Shown: positions 42,499 to 55,079, counted from the stretch's first letter. The stretch: DNA of 64,000 nt from Cydia pomonella (GCF_033807575.1 NC_084708.1:5542501-5606500), one strand, 5' to 3'. Program-made: numbers and translations. The notes: generated by a model not told the origin, from the sequence alone.

Positions 42499-43094
42499 TA
42501 AGTGTTAGTAGGCAATAGAAACAGCCAAGAAAACAGACAAGAATTGTAATTAGTCCAGTGGCAGCAATTCAGCAGCTTCTTCGTATAATGAAGAATATCC
42601 CGAAGAAGATTCTCCCATTCAGACACGAACAGCTAAAACTTAGTTTTGGCCGTGGTGAATGGTAGTTGGTTGAAATAAGATAATATTCTATGGACAAACG
42701 TTCTCACTATCTACTGGCACGAGGATATAGCTACTAAATTAGATTATACAATTTTGAAACAATAATATTGATTCATGAATAACATTCGCTACATATCCCA
42801 CTGTCAAAAGCAGGAAATTGACAACCCATAAACTAGTTTAAACACTATTGTAACACCATTTTAAAGCAATTATAAGCGTTCAGGAGGCAAATTATGCCCG
42901 CCCACACTCGTCGTGACAACGCTAAGCACGATAATGATTTATTTTGAAAGTAGCCCGTCGTGTGATGCTACTCAATGCCGACGGCCTTAAGATATGTTGG
43001 GAGAGGTTAATCTAAGGTAATAATGGTTAATGTTATTTATGTCATGCCGATTTGAGTTAATGGTTAATGGAGCCAAGGTGAGGTTAAGTGTAAA

Positions 43095-43300
43095 TTGCTA
43101 AGTCGCTGGCAGCTAGGCTTGAATAGTTCTCGAGTGGCGCCATGTACCAGGAAGATGCGGCGTTGAAAGGTCCCCAACTCCCCAGCAAGCTATTGGACGA
43201 GTGGCAGGTTGGTTTAGAGATTGCTGGAGGAATGCAGCGGTGGTATCAAGATGTTAGAGAAAATTTAAGCGTGATAAACAATACCGCTGCGCTAAGTGTT
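43095..43300 (+). pseudogene. Probable RTE-like LINE C-terminus, heavily decayed
   Basis: GCTAAGTCGCTGGCAGCTAG and TACCAGGAAGATGCGGCG precede a frame reading GPQLPSKLLDEWQVGLEIAG then GMQRWYQDV. The order 'GRP.LPP.RWTDD.V.IAG..W...QDR' is usual at the end of such LINEs. A short frame of 60 codons starts at 43,142 but is not regarded as a host gene. Confidence 0.4.
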
Positions 43301-44307
43301 TTCCAAGAGTATCCTATTTATTAGCGGTGCATATGTTACCATAAATACCCGTTTTCCCTTGTTAAAACTAGTTTTCCGTAAAGCGTTATTAAAACTAGAG
43401 TTAGCTGGGATTATTCAGTCAAAAGTGCCTTGGTGAAAAATAGTTTCGACTTATTGTACAAATAGGTATTTTTTTCAAAGAAAACTAGTTACTAGACGAC
43501 GCACGTAACATAAAAAAGGTTTTTTTTCTAAGTTAACATTACACAATATTTATAGCCGGTTCTGGCGTTCGTCGACCGCTTTTTCAACGCTTTCAAAAAA
43601 TGATTTTTACGATAACATATTTAAGAAAATATATGCAACAGTATTACCTCATATATTACAATAAGATACATTATCCAAAGCTTCAGTAATTGCAGATACA
43701 CACGAGACGACGCGGTGAAGGTGAGATTCGACATTGTACGAAGATGAACCTGTATGTACGAGTATGATGAATTAATTGTCCATGCGTTTGCAATTACATG
43801 AATAATGCATTAAATTATCGATAGTGATTGTTTCTTCACAAAAGAGAATTTGGTAATACATGAGAACATTGAAACGTTTCGTGTCATGTTTTGTTAGGCA
43901 TACAAAAGTCAATGGCAAAAATAGAACTTTGAATTGTTTAATTCTTTATATTTTACATTGTTTCTCCAATATTGTGCACCTTTGGTATTTTATTGTAATT
44001 TATGTAGGTATGTAAAAACTATAAATATAAAGTAAATAATTTAAATGTAAATTAAAAAAATAAACAGTTTTGAATAATTCACGGTTAGTTTCACTCGACT
44101 TAAATTAACCGGGATATGGATCGTGATTACCTTTCATGTATATTGTTTTTGAGCTCCTTATATTTCGACGCAGTTATATGCATCTTTTTTACGGGTAACT
44201 GGAGTACCACAAGATGTACCTAATATGGAAGGTAATCACGGAAGACTTAAATCGAATGATTCAAGTCAAGTAAAAAAATAAAGTAAAAATAAACCTATTT
44301 ATGTAAA

Positions 44308-44436
44308 GTCCCCCAGATCCGTCCCCTGCGGAAGGGTACTCATAAGGCTAGCTACTTTCCTTCGCTGGATGGCAAAGCCTATTCTTCGTCCTAGGAATAA
44401 GTCAGCCTTAGGGGTCACCCGAAGTCTCCTGTAGTG
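44308..44436 (-). pseudogene. RLE-type LINE 3' end (copy 4, shortest)
   Basis: On the minus strand: QETSGDP in one frame, then, one base shifted, KADLFLGRRIGFAIQRRKVA and SLMSTLPQGTDLGDF. This matches the last residues of copy 1 (EASGDQRAGLYFAQRISIAI... LLGTLPSGLDLGQFF). One frameshift and truncation mark it as dead. Confidence 0.75.
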
Positions 44437-44694
44437 TTTTTTTTTTATATACTTCGGAAAAGGGTATGATCGTCGCTATACTCGTTTATATTAAGTCCTA
44501 GTTTATAATAAGCAAATTAATAGCAAATATGTGGTTGTTTGTAAGACTGGCATATAATAGGCAACCGGTAGTTAAGTACAAAATTATACAATTTTTTATA
44601 AAGAAAAGTAGCTACTGTATGTAATTGCATGATTTCTATAGTAATCTAAATTGTATTTGATTTTTTTTATTTAATGCATGTTAATTATAAGATG

Positions 44695-44770
44695 TAATGT
44701 TTTGAAAAGATGTGTCCCGCCGAGTTTCTTGCCGGTCCATATTGGGATACCCTCCTCCAATTGAGGGGGG
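44695..44770 (+). repeat. Retroelement 3'-end fragment (CCCGCCGAGTTTCTTGCCGG)
   Basis: TGTGTCCCGCCGAGTTTCTT followed by GCCGGTCCATA. I recall this as the terminal part of a common lepidopteran retroelement. Nothing else of the element is visible. Confidence 0.4.
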
Positions 44771-45159
44771 ATTTAAAAAGTTATACAAGTAAGTCTAGTA
44801 GTCCAGCAAACTCAGGCTCCCAAAAATGCCAGGATAACGCGAGGCTGATAATGACAAGTAAGTAAGTAGGTACTGAAATTAAGTAAAGTAGTATAAAGTA
44901 ACATTTGAAAGAGACATATCCTATGGTAACAAAAAAACACTCAAAAATATCGTTTCCAAAGTGAAAACACGGATGCGATCCATATTTGTCTCCCAGGACT
45001 GAAAATGATTCAGTAGTAAATAAGCATTATCAATGAATCATTGTTCCAATAAGTATAATGTTAGGCAATTACGTTGAAATACGTACTATCTGTGCAAGTA
45101 ATGGTCCAAGGTTGATGCAATTATAGTATAGTGTAAAAGCTATGCATACATACCTGTAG

Positions 45160-45292
45160 AGCTAAGATGGTCGGCTCTTTGTCATTTGTCACCATACCTG
45201 TTACGTTCTAACAAGTATGTAAGTGCGAAAGTGACGGGCATAGTGACAGGCGACAAAAATGGAACCATGATAACACCGCTGGTAGGTATGTC
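45160..45292 (-). mobile_element. MITE family Q, copy 2
   Basis: Reverse complement of copy 1 at 21.85 kb: ATGGTCGGCTCTTTGTCATT ... GTTACGTTCTAACAAGTATG ... AAAAATGGAACCATGATAAC. Confidence 0.75.
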
Positions 45293-46799
45293 AATCAAAT
45301 TGAAGTAGTAGATGATCAAGGGGAAGTTGCAAAACAAATATTTATAATAACTGTTTTGATTACATTTAAAATGATAACCAATTCATTTTACACTTTCAGT
45401 TTTTTTTTAATATTCTAGGTCAGTAATCATTTGCTCAATGTTATTTTTAGATTTTGTACATTGCAATGAAAAAAAATGTGGGTTCATTCTTATAGGCAAT
45501 TTTGCGGCTGGGTGTACTGTACCTGAATCAGTACCTGATCTAAATGTTGTATAGATTATTTTTGTTGTTTAGTTAATTTGACTGGGTTATCTTTTGACGT
45601 GTTCGACGTTCATAACTTTTTCTGTCATACAGTGACATTTTATAGTACTGAAAGATGAATCTAGTGAATTTTTAATGGATGCATCTTACCTATGGTATAT
45701 CATATCAGAGATTTGTCTAATTATTTATCATTTCTACCATATCTTGCGAGTAAATTACATTGACTTTGTTCATTTCGCACTGAATTAAAACTTAGTTGCA
45801 AATATGTTGTTACTCTTCGAAACCTCTTATTTAGGAACGAACCACGTAAAAAAAATAACCCACTAGGGTCAACCACATTTTAGAACAAGTTCACTTCTGT
45901 GGACAAGAGAATAAAAGTTAACGACTGTAGTACATAATCCCATTTCTCTTATTTGAGTCTCAAGTATCGAAAAAAATTATCCCACTGTAATGGTGTAGCG
46001 TAAAAATTAGCTTTGGATTCCCTTAATTTTGCGACATCTACAGGAAAGACGAACGAGTTAAGCATACTATAACATTTGTACGACCCGCTTAATCCATCGA
46101 TAATATGGAAATGAGCTTAGCTATAAGTAGACATTTGTTGCCATAAGATTTATAAGACTACGTATTTATTAAGGTTAAGAGCCGTTAATAGGCTATCAAG
46201 GCCCGGAAGGCCTTGACTCAATATTCTTACAGTAACAAAGCCTTTATAACTTACTGACTTTTCTTCGCAATCACATAGCAATAAAATGATAATTAAAGCA
46301 TCGTTAATTATTTGCATAGATTCTGTCATCGCGAAGGTCTGATGACGCATTCTGATCGCATCACAATCGTGACCAGGAAGGTGAGGATTACTGGCCAATC
46401 TGTTAGGCCGGAAAGATCTAAGCGCCGTATAATTCACTGACTTCTGTAACACAGGTTTTTACCTAGCTCAGAAGTCAGGGACTTCAACACTAAAATGTAC
46501 TTACCTTAATGCCAATAAAATTTATTTATTTTATTTATTATTTATTATTATATAATTCAAGCTTACTTAAGCTCTATTTAATGGTGCTAAAGATTAGAAT
46601 AGCGTAACCGACTGATAATAGTGATAATGCACAGTAATAATGAAAGTTTTTTAGAATGGATCACTTAGATCATCTAATAAAAAGATGCAATCCATTTACA
46701 GAGAGACATTGGCAAAACAAATGCATATCAGCAGATTTGAACAATCAACTCGGCAAGCTTCGTTGCCTAAATACGGTACTCGACTGAAAAGCTCTCTAT

Positions 46800-46925
46800 T
46801 ATTTATTTATTTATTTAAACTTTATTGCACCATACATGAAGAGTACAAATGGCGGACTTAATGCCAGAAGGCATTTTCTACTAGTCAACCATGAGCCAAA
46901 CCGAAAGATCCTAATTGGTGCAGCG
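46800..46925 (-). mobile_element. LINE/SINE 3'-end fragment (GGCATTAAGTCC family), copy 2
   Basis: ATTTATTTATTTATTTAAAC then TTTATTGCACCATA (complement of TGCAATAAA), GGCGGACTTAATGCCAGAAG and CTAGTCAACCATG. Reversed relative of 13.74-13.86 kb. Confidence 0.65.
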
Positions 46926-47326
46926 TCAGAATACAGAGTAAAATGACAAAAAAATATCACAAAATTATATAAAATTATACGTACATAAATAATGATACAT
47001 AAATATACATACATACATATATAAATATATATCCATTGTGAAACATCATGAGGACGACCTTTGAACCTTGTCAAACAGATGCTTGCGCAACATGCATTAT
47101 ATCACGATTGTATAAAATACTTTTGAAAAATTACTTACTCGGTACCTACGGCTTAGCCAACCCAAAGAATTGGAGCAAACGCCCCCAGTTTTCTGCCTTC
47201 AGGGGAGTAGGTCTTTGTTAACATGGTTCCTCCAGCCCGTGCAGCGTGCAGCGGTACCTACTTGGATTCTATAAAAAATATTGCCAAATTAACACTTTAT
47301 GTGTTATTGTTATAAAACAGTGTTTC

Positions 47327-47437
47327 CGCAGCGGTAGCATGGCCGCATCTTGGGTCCCTTTTGCACTTACATACTTGTTATAACGTGACAGGCAATGGTG
47401 ACAGGCGATAAAAACGTGAACATGCTACCGCCGCAAA
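47327..47437. mobile_element. MITE family Q, diverged copy 3
   Basis: Ends GCAGCGGTAGCATG and CATGCTACCGCCGC are inverted repeats. The interior has AACGTGACAGGCAATGGTGA as in copy 1. Confidence 0.65.
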
Positions 47438-48081
47438 GTCTTAAGTCCTATTCAATGATAATGTATCACAAATATAATATTTAAGCGCGGTACCTACTCT
47501 AAAAGCTCAACATAAGATAATTTCAGTAAACATAGTAAATGTTGAACTAACAGTGACGTACCTGAAAAGGAAGCGCCAATCCTCTTAGTGGGTTAGTAAA
47601 TCTGTTATTTTAAGGATTAAAAGACTATAAAAGTTTACATTTTTAATCTGATGCGCCTATTTCTGCTGCTCACCTACTTGATCATGCCACAGGAAATTTC
47701 GCTCAAACTGATATCGTAATTCTCACTACTTACTGACCTGCTAAATACTATTAGTATAATATAATAAAACCCGTGATCGTGTAGGTACTCGACTTTGAAT
47801 ATGTACATATTTTATTATAGTGCACTCCAAAAACAAGTAGCCAAGATTTCTATGGGGAGGGCGGGCTATACATCAGTACTTAACATTTTCATAGTAATTA
47901 TTAATGATAAAAACTATAGTAGTCTGGCTTATTTTCCTAATAAATTTCAAAGTATAGTCCCATTCGGAAAAAAGCATAAACCTTGGCATATAAGCTTATG
48001 AAGGTAAGAAAAAATAGAAGGGGAAGCAACTTTTCAAGTGGATGCTTCCTCCCTTTCCCCTAATTTTGTGTCCCATTTTCT

Positions 48082-48433
48082 AGTTTTTCATTGTTGTTAG
48101 AAAAACGGTTAAAGTTACAACAAAACTACAAATGAACAGTATATTATTAATTAAATTCTCTACGATACTTGCTTTTGAAGTATGTTGCTAGGAAGTGTAT
48201 TTTTCAAATTATGCGAAGTGCAAATTTTGACGAGCGATTATTACTTTTGAGTTATTTAATTTTTCATTGTTGTTAGAAAAACGGTTAAAGTTACAATAAA
48301 ACTGCAAATGAACAGTATATTATTAATTAAATTCTCTACAATACTTGCCTTTGAAGTAAGTTGCTAGGAAGTGTATTTTTTAAATTATGCGAGGTGCAAA
48401 TTTTGATGAGCGATTATTACTTTGAAGTTATTT
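48082..48433. repeat. Tandem duplication, period 176 bp
   Basis: Two units (48,082-48,257 and 48,258-48,433) share TTTTCATTGTTGTTAGAAAA ... CAAATGAACAGTATATTATT ... GAGCGATTATTACTTT with only a few differences. No coding content. Confidence 0.9.
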
Positions 48434-48439
48434 AAAATT

Positions 48440-49320
48440 GTTAAACAATACAATGTATTATGCACAATACACATAGGAATCTGTACTGTATAGATCACAT
48501 TTGTAGTAAAAATAAAAACATCTGCCAATGTTGATATTAAAAATTAATGGATTGTTTAAAACACCTATGAGGTACTTGTAAAGTTGAGGAAGTCATCACA
48601 CTCATTCGCTTTTATATATAATGCTTCAGGCAATCGATACAAATGTGCCAACGATTAATTATTGTGAACACTTAATTAAACGCGCTGGTATCGATTCTAG
48701 ACCATAAATCGATATAAATGGAATCAAATAAATATTTTATTGTTCGTTATGAAGTTTTTTATAGCCAAACTACATCGCTTATTTAATTCATTTGGTTTGT
48801 GAACTTTAAATTCAATTATGATGGATTGAAATAGATAATTCAAATGTATTGCTGTGTAAATTTTATTGGTAGTCAATTTGAATTTATAATTTGATTGAAT
48901 GAGATATTCATATTTATATAGTTCGTTATTTTATTTTTTTATCCTAGTGTCCTAACATAACGCATACATTTCCATATTATGGGAAGTGTAGTGATTTTAC
49001 TTTGATTTTTGGCGTAGTGGCATTTATATTTAGTAAGTTAAATTTTAATACCGAATAAAATTTCATAATAAGATCTTTTTGATAAAATCAAGTACCTATA
49101 CCTACTAAAATTAGAAAACAAAACACTTTAAAAAATTGACAAATATTAAGTCACATTATTATAATGTAAGTTAAGTGTTATTTATTTTTAGACTTAGGTT
49201 TTAAGTTTTATGGTTTAGTTATATAATTGAATTTGTATCCACATTATTATAATAAATTAATAAATATATTGATTAGTAAGAAACCAAATTTGATATTACA
49301 ACCATAGTTAAGTTAATGGT
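48440..49320. other. AT-rich non-coding stretch
   Basis: Very AT-rich; no gene or repeat that I can support. Confidence 0.45.
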
Positions 49321-49321
49321 A

Positions 49322-49522
49322 CCATTTTGTACCATTTGGCGTTGAAACTCTAGGTCCATGGGGTCCCAGCGCGCAGAAGTTTTTTGGAGAAATCGCTAAA
49401 CGTCTGGTTGACGTAACTGGCGACCGAAGAGCGGCTTCCTCGCACAACGTATCAGTATTGCGATACAACGAGGAAATGCCGCCAGCATCCTTGGTACAAT
49501 GCCTCAAGGGCCTATTTTAGAT
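49322..49522 (+). pseudogene. RLE-type LINE 3' end (copy 5)
   Basis: FGVETLGPWGPSAQKFFGEI, AKRLVDVTGDRRA, then a frameshift, then QRISIAIQRGNAASILGTMP and QGP. This is very close to copy 1 at protein level (FGVETLGPWGPSARRLYKELAKRLIE...). It is 5' truncated and frameshifted. Confidence 0.85.
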
Positions 49523-50157
49523 ATAAGGTAGTTATAGTAATCATCTGTATATATCCATTTTGTATATTGTTATTGTAAATACAGAATCATATAATTTAAA
49601 ATTATTTACCCATATAAAATAAAAAGAACTTATCTGTTACCATATTTTAAATTGGACGACGAAATGAAATCTTCAAGAGATTAAAAATACTACCCAATGA
49701 ACCTAAAACGCCACGAAGCCAAAAACACATCGCATTTTTTGCACAAAACCGTAGTAGCAATATTTCGGCACCCTTATACAGTAGTCTTTTGTTTTCGCGT
49801 TCCAAACTCGAAAAGCGAAAGTTTCTCGAAAAGGACTCTGTGACAAAAGAACCGAGTAGCGTAAATATTTAGTTTTATTAGGGTACCCGTGTCCGAATTC
49901 ACTTTCACATTTCTTTCAAATACCGACGGAAGCATTGGGGCAATTATGCAATATAAAGAAGACGGAACAAAGTGGGCCGCTTCTGAACCCGACTATTGTC
50001 TTTGACAAGAAAGGGATTTCGTTTAAAGTTAAAATGGCCTAGAACCTGTTCAAATAGATAAATCTTGATTGTTATCGGATAAAATTTTATGACTTTCTAG
50101 TTGAATGGATATATTTGTAAGGGATAAAAGAACATGTAATAATAATTAAACAATATC

Positions 50158-50402
50158 GACGACCGGTCTGGCCGAATAGTGATAGTGACCCTGCCTATGA
50201 AGCCGATGGTCATGGGTTCGAATCCCGGTAAGGGCATTTATTTGTGTGATGAACACAGATATTTGTTCCTGCGTCATGGATGTTTTCTATGTATTTATAG
50301 TTTATACATATTTATCGTTGTCTGAGTACCCACAACACAAGCTTTCTTGAGCTTACTGTGGGGCTTAGTCAATTAGTGTAAGAATGTCCAATATTTATTT
50401 GT
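50158..50402 (+). mobile_element. tRNA-related SINE, copy S4
   Basis: GACGACCGGTCTGGCCGAAT (A-box region), GGGTTCGAATCCCGGTAAGG (perfect B box), TTTATTTGTGTGATGAACAC, GTTTTCTATGTATT, CACAACACAAGC and a final AATATTTATTT. This copy has one of the best preserved tRNA-like heads in the window. Confidence 0.9.
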
Positions 50403-50546
50403 ATTAATATGAGAGTCCTGAATATGTACAATGAACCCTTAACCTGAAACTTAATCTAAATTGATAATTGATGTATTCCTTAAATAAAAATAAATCTGTC
50501 TAAAATTCTGCAGATTCTAGCAAAAGATGGTACGCCCTCTTTACTC

Positions 50547-50842
50547 GTATACAACGTCTTACACCAACCACTGAAAGTGGGGTGGGTACACCGGGTACAC
50601 GTTGTATAAGTAAAACTGAGCAACTTTTACTATGCGACCAACCCCAAAATCACGAAAAAAAAAAATTGACCCTCCCATACAATCAAACACAAATCAGCCA
50701 GCCATAATGTAGGAGCATAATTTAGCTATGAGAGAGTAAATTTTTGCCGCGATTTCGGGGTTGGCCCCAGAATAATAATTGCTCAGTATGACCCAACGTG
50801 TACCCACCCCACTTTCAGTGGCTGGTGTAACAAGTTGTATAC
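50547..50842. mobile_element. 296-bp MITE with 45-bp inverted repeats and family P core
   Basis: Left GTATACAACGTCTTACACCA then CCACTGAAAGTGGGGTGGGT; the complement of the right end is GTATACAACTTGTTACACCA then the same block. The centre shows the family P core (GAGCAACTTTTACTATGCGA, TTTCGGGGTTGGCCCC). So P-type cores occur with different outer ends. Confidence 0.85.
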
Positions 50843-51532
50843 CTAAATATGTTAAGCAGACACTACGGTTATGAACGGATGGAAGTAGCGAATGAATTGT
50901 GTAATTCCTTGACTTTGAATTGATTTCATGCCATTTCATCCCATGAGTAAGAGTTAAAAAGTACCTACAGGGAAAATATGAATGATTAATCTTATAATAC
51001 TCGAATGATTATTTAATCATTTTTGCAGCAGGCATGTAAGTACTACACACACATACATTTATGGATCATTCGAAAAGACGCGTGCCTTATTGTCATATAA
51101 TTAAAGGTTAGATTTGTCAAATCTGCGCGTCATCGTGGATGACACGATTTATAAGTTGTTTTATAACTTTTGCTTGTGTTTAATCATTTACGGACCAGCA
51201 AAAGACTTATTTATTCTATCCACATCGGTGACCATACATTCCATATGATGGATTTTTAATATATGGTTTTACAAATTCATTAAGGTGCCGTAGGTTCAGA
51301 GCGGAGTTTTCGAAAAATCGTACCGCTCTTTAAGATTAAAATACGGTTAACAAAATTGTATTAGCAATCTCGAAGATTGTCCCTAGTGACTTCATCGATT
51401 CGATTTCTGAGTTTTTTACTTTCGCTCGATAGAAAACATCACGAACATACCTAGGTCTAAAACGCGTAACAAGACACAATTTATGCACAACCGTATGAAA
51501 ATTGCTTATAAGAATGCGCAAATCTATTTTTG

Positions 51533-51690
51533 AGGGAACTCGTTGACTACTTTTTTTTGTTAAAAGTTAGAACAAATTAAAATTCAAAAACATGATATCT
51601 GCGATCACGAACAAGCACAATATAACTCGCTTATGCTTACGCTCAGTGAGAGTGAGAGAAGAACAAGAACCTACGGGGCCTTAAGGAATT
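51533..51690 (+). repeat. Dispersed repeat T, copy 2
   Basis: GGGAACTCGTTGACTACTTT ... ACAAATTAAAATTCAAAAAC ... CCTACGGGGCCTTAAGG; relative of 23,975-24,130. Confidence 0.7.
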
Positions 51691-52047
51691 CCCTGTTAAT
51701 TATGTATTTATTGAGTTACAAGTATTAGTTCTGTAGTCAGATATAAACTTTTATTATTCTAATTTATATATTATTGAAGGATAAAGCATATACTTCTGTC
51801 GTAATTTTTCAGACTAGTCTTATAATAGAAGGGATTTTTTTTGTACAATTTTACCTTATTAATAAGTAAATTATCTATATACCGATTTTCAAAGCAACAT
51901 AATAATATGTAGATACGGAAAATATAGTGTAATCATTGTGTTTATATTTATATTTTATAGGTATGTTGTTTTCCTTTTTTCATTATGGTAGCGATATTTT
52001 ATAGTCTTATAGCTATGTAACCAATTTATAATCGAAGTTTGTACGTA

Positions 52048-52171
52048 CAGTCGAGGAAATTGATTCTTTAGCAGTTTACGGTTCAATTTACATTGGACAG
52101 CTCTTAGCATAAGTATGTACAACAAAAATAACTTGAACCGCAAATTGCTAAAGAATCAATTTCCTCGACCG
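52048..52171. mobile_element. 124-bp MITE, TA-flanked
   Basis: CAGTCGAGGAAATTGATTCT then TTAGCA on the left; the complement of the right is CGGTCGAGGAAATTGATTCT then TTAGCA. TA lies directly outside both ends. Confidence 0.9.
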
Positions 52172-52180
52172 TACATATAC

Positions 52181-52437
52181 TTATAAATAATAAATAAATA
52201 TTATAGGATTTAATTACACACATTGATTAAGTCCCACAGTAAGCTCAATAAGGCTTGTGTTGTGGGTACTTAGACATATTTATACATATTTAAATACCTA
52301 GAAAACACCCATGGGTGAGTCATGTCTCAAGAACAAATATCCGTGCTCAACACACGAATAAATGCCCTTACCAGAATTTGAACCCGGGACCATAGGCTTC
52401 ATAGGCAGGGTCACTAACCCACTAGGCCAGAGGTCGT
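52181..52437 (-). mobile_element. tRNA-related SINE, copy S5
   Basis: Reversed copy: TTATAAATAATAAATAAATA tail, ATTAAGTCCCACAGTAAGCT, ACACCCATGG, CAGAATTTGAACCCGGGACC (B-box complement), CTAGGCCAGAGGTCG (A-box side). It starts 10 bases after a MITE. Confidence 0.9.
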
Positions 52438-52913
52438 GAAAACATATATAATAAATTTTAAAGAATGTAACAAATAAGTAAGGAAAAAAAAACATGATAG
52501 ATTAACACAAAATATATACGAGTATATGTATGTAATCATATGTAAATATTTTAGATAAATATGTAACAGTTTATGGTGAATGGTTGTCATTAGAAATAAA
52601 AATACACACTTCTAACTTAGTTCTTATCTTCAGGATCAAAAGGTATATTTTCCTTTACCCTATCTACGAAAATCAAGGGCAATGCACATAGATGTATCAT
52701 TTGAACTTGAACGGGCGTTGACGCGAGCGGAGTAAGTTTTGTTATTATTTATTGTATGCAAAGTAAAAAAGAACATGGTTTTCATTTAAAACATACACTT
52801 AATCGGAGTTATAGATGCCGTGTAGTGCCCGTATTACATACCTAATTAGCATTTTTAATTAAATACCTGTCTTATTAAAAGGGAAGATAACATGTGATCG
52901 ACCGTACAAAATG

Positions 52914-53140
52914 AGAAAACGTTTTTCCACTTCTAAATATTTTCCATTCTCCTTGATTTTTTAGTATGTTATTGACACAATGAAACACTAGGTTTATAGG
53001 TTTTCCTTTTGCAAAATTTGCAAAAAAAAAATCCAAAAAACGAAACAAAACCTAGAATATATTATGCTGAAGTGATCGACATCAAAATCAAAGTGTTTTT
53101 TTAAGATTTAGTTAGTGGAATCCTTTTTCTCCCGAAATGG
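52914..53140 (+). repeat. Dispersed repeat V, copy 1
   Basis: GAAAACGTTTTTCCACTTCT ... TTATTGACACAATGAAACAC ... TTTTGCAAAATTTGCAAAAA ... ATCAAAGTG. The complement occurs at 61,724-61,955. Confidence 0.7.
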
Positions 53141-53408
53141 AATTTCATAGAAAAATTACGGCTAATTCATTAGATAAAAAAATCTATTCTTCCTTTTTAA
53201 ACAATACTATAAATAGTTTTTAATCTTAGTAGTTTTTCACGCCCCGATTCTAACTTTAAGATACGTCAAATATTAGGTATAGATACGATATAGATTAGAT
53301 ATGTCACTGTCAGAAGTGGTATTTCTTCAAACAAGAACCGTTTGTGAGGGTTCTAGAGAAAATTGCCAATTCTTTGGGCGTCTTTAAGGTAGGGTTTAAT
53401 TTTATACC

Positions 53409-53936
53409 GTCTGGAGTCAATGTGATGTGTGTTGTCTTTATTGTTGTGCTGTTGTTACTGACCTACTGTTGATATGTAGGTCATATAACATATAGTCTAC
53501 AAGAAGAAATGGGAATTACTCCATAAAAATTACCCAAGATAATGCGTCTTAAAATAACAAGTCTTAGAAAAGTAACTTTTTTAGGTCTAGTGTCAATTGG
53601 TATGTATTTTGTGTTTATTGTTGTGCTGTTGTTTCTGACCTACTGTTGATAATATAGGTCATATGCATATAGTCTACAAGAAGAAATGAAAATTACTCCA
53701 TAAAATTACCAAAGAAAATGCGTCTTAAAATAACAAGTCTTAGAAAAGTAACTTTTTTAGGTCTAGTGTCAATTGGTATGTATTTTGTGTTTATTGTTGT
53801 GCTGTTGTTTCTGACCTACTGTTGAAATATAGGTCATATAGCATATAGTCTACAAGAAGAAATGAAAATTACTCCATAAAATTACCAAAGAAAATGCGTC
53901 TTAAAATAACAAGTCTTAGAAAAATAACTTTTTTAG
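53409..53936. repeat. Tandem triplication, period 176 bp
   Basis: Units start at 53,409, 53,585 and 53,761, each with TTTATTGTTGTGCTGTTGTT, CTGACCTACTGTTGA, TATAGTCTACAAGAAGAAAT and TCTTAGAAAAGTAACTTTTT. Units 2 and 3 are nearly identical; unit 1 is more diverged. Satellite-like, non-coding. Confidence 0.9.
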
Positions 53937-53999
53937 GATATCATTTTTGAATAAAAAAAAATATTGAACATTTTGCCTTTGATCTTAGTGATCTAATCA

Positions 54000-55060
54000 G
54001 TACTTCAAAGTAAGGGACTGTTTCTAAAAATAACTGCGTAATTAGGCATTAGCCATCATTATATCGTGATAAAAACAACGAATGAAAAATAATCTAAATC
54101 CCTGATTTTTTTAATAAACAGATATTCAAATATTGAATATTATATAAACATCAGAGCAGATGAAGCCATCAGCCAGATAATTCTTGTGTTATTTTAAAGT
54201 TAAAAAATAATAACTATCAACACCTCGCAATCGATATCCATAAAATGTTGGACAAGTCTATTTTTTTTAACAAGGCCATGACGATTTGACAAAAACCTTA
54301 TTGATATTCAAAACCCATGCGACAACTTTTAGTTTCGTTCAAGGGCGACTGAAAGTGAAATTTTAAATTGCGTCATTTAGAGTCCATTATACTTTTAATT
54401 TTAGGGACACATCGGCAACCTTTTAGGGTCCCTGCAGAGTCAGAACACAAACAAACCATTGTCACTACATTACGACATCACTTGCATTGTCAATAGTTCG
54501 ACAATGGTGTAAGAAAAAATTAGATCATACAACAAAAACGACGGTTAAACTAATTTTTATTACGACTTTATTAGAGCAAAAACGGTTCTGGGTAGGATTG
54601 TTTACGATATTGTTTTTGTTTTTTTTTTCGACGAAAGTGAAGGCAAAGACCGACAAAGTCATGGCGTCATTCTGCCTTTTTGAATGCAAATAGGTTACAT
54701 TGAACTCCCGCCCGGAGGGACCTACGCATGTGTTGCTGGCCAGTGTTTTTTCTTCTAACAATTGGGGTTTTAAAAATCGAATGGCGATTTATTGGTTTTA
54801 AATTTCGCAATGAGCGATGTGTCAAACAAGGTTTTAGAGGTTCTGTGAAATGCGGTTTATGGCCAGACACTTTTTTGTCGTCGATTATTTTTATAACCCA
54901 AAGTTTTGGATTGTTGATATAATGCTAGTTTGTTAAATGCTTTTGTTTTGATGAAACAACGCGCAAAAAATATTAAGATATTTTTTACGCATCCTGGAAT
55001 TTTCCAAATAGAAATAAATCTCTACAGTTCGTGTACTCGACGTAAGTACAGTCAAATTGT
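54000..55060. other. Non-coding stretch
   Basis: Short overlapping frames of 64-78 codons on both strands (54,487-54,922) have no motifs and no supporting context. No repeat structure is evident. Confidence 0.4.
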
Positions 55061-55079
55061 ACTACATACTGGTGAATAC

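Noticed and set aside
50158..50240. Possible functional tRNA gene
   Set aside because: A- and B-box-like sequences are present, but the cloverleaf is not complete and the same head recurs in seven dispersed SINE copies.
54487..54922. Overlapping 64-78 codon frames on both strands
   Set aside because: No motif, start context or neighbour supports any of them.
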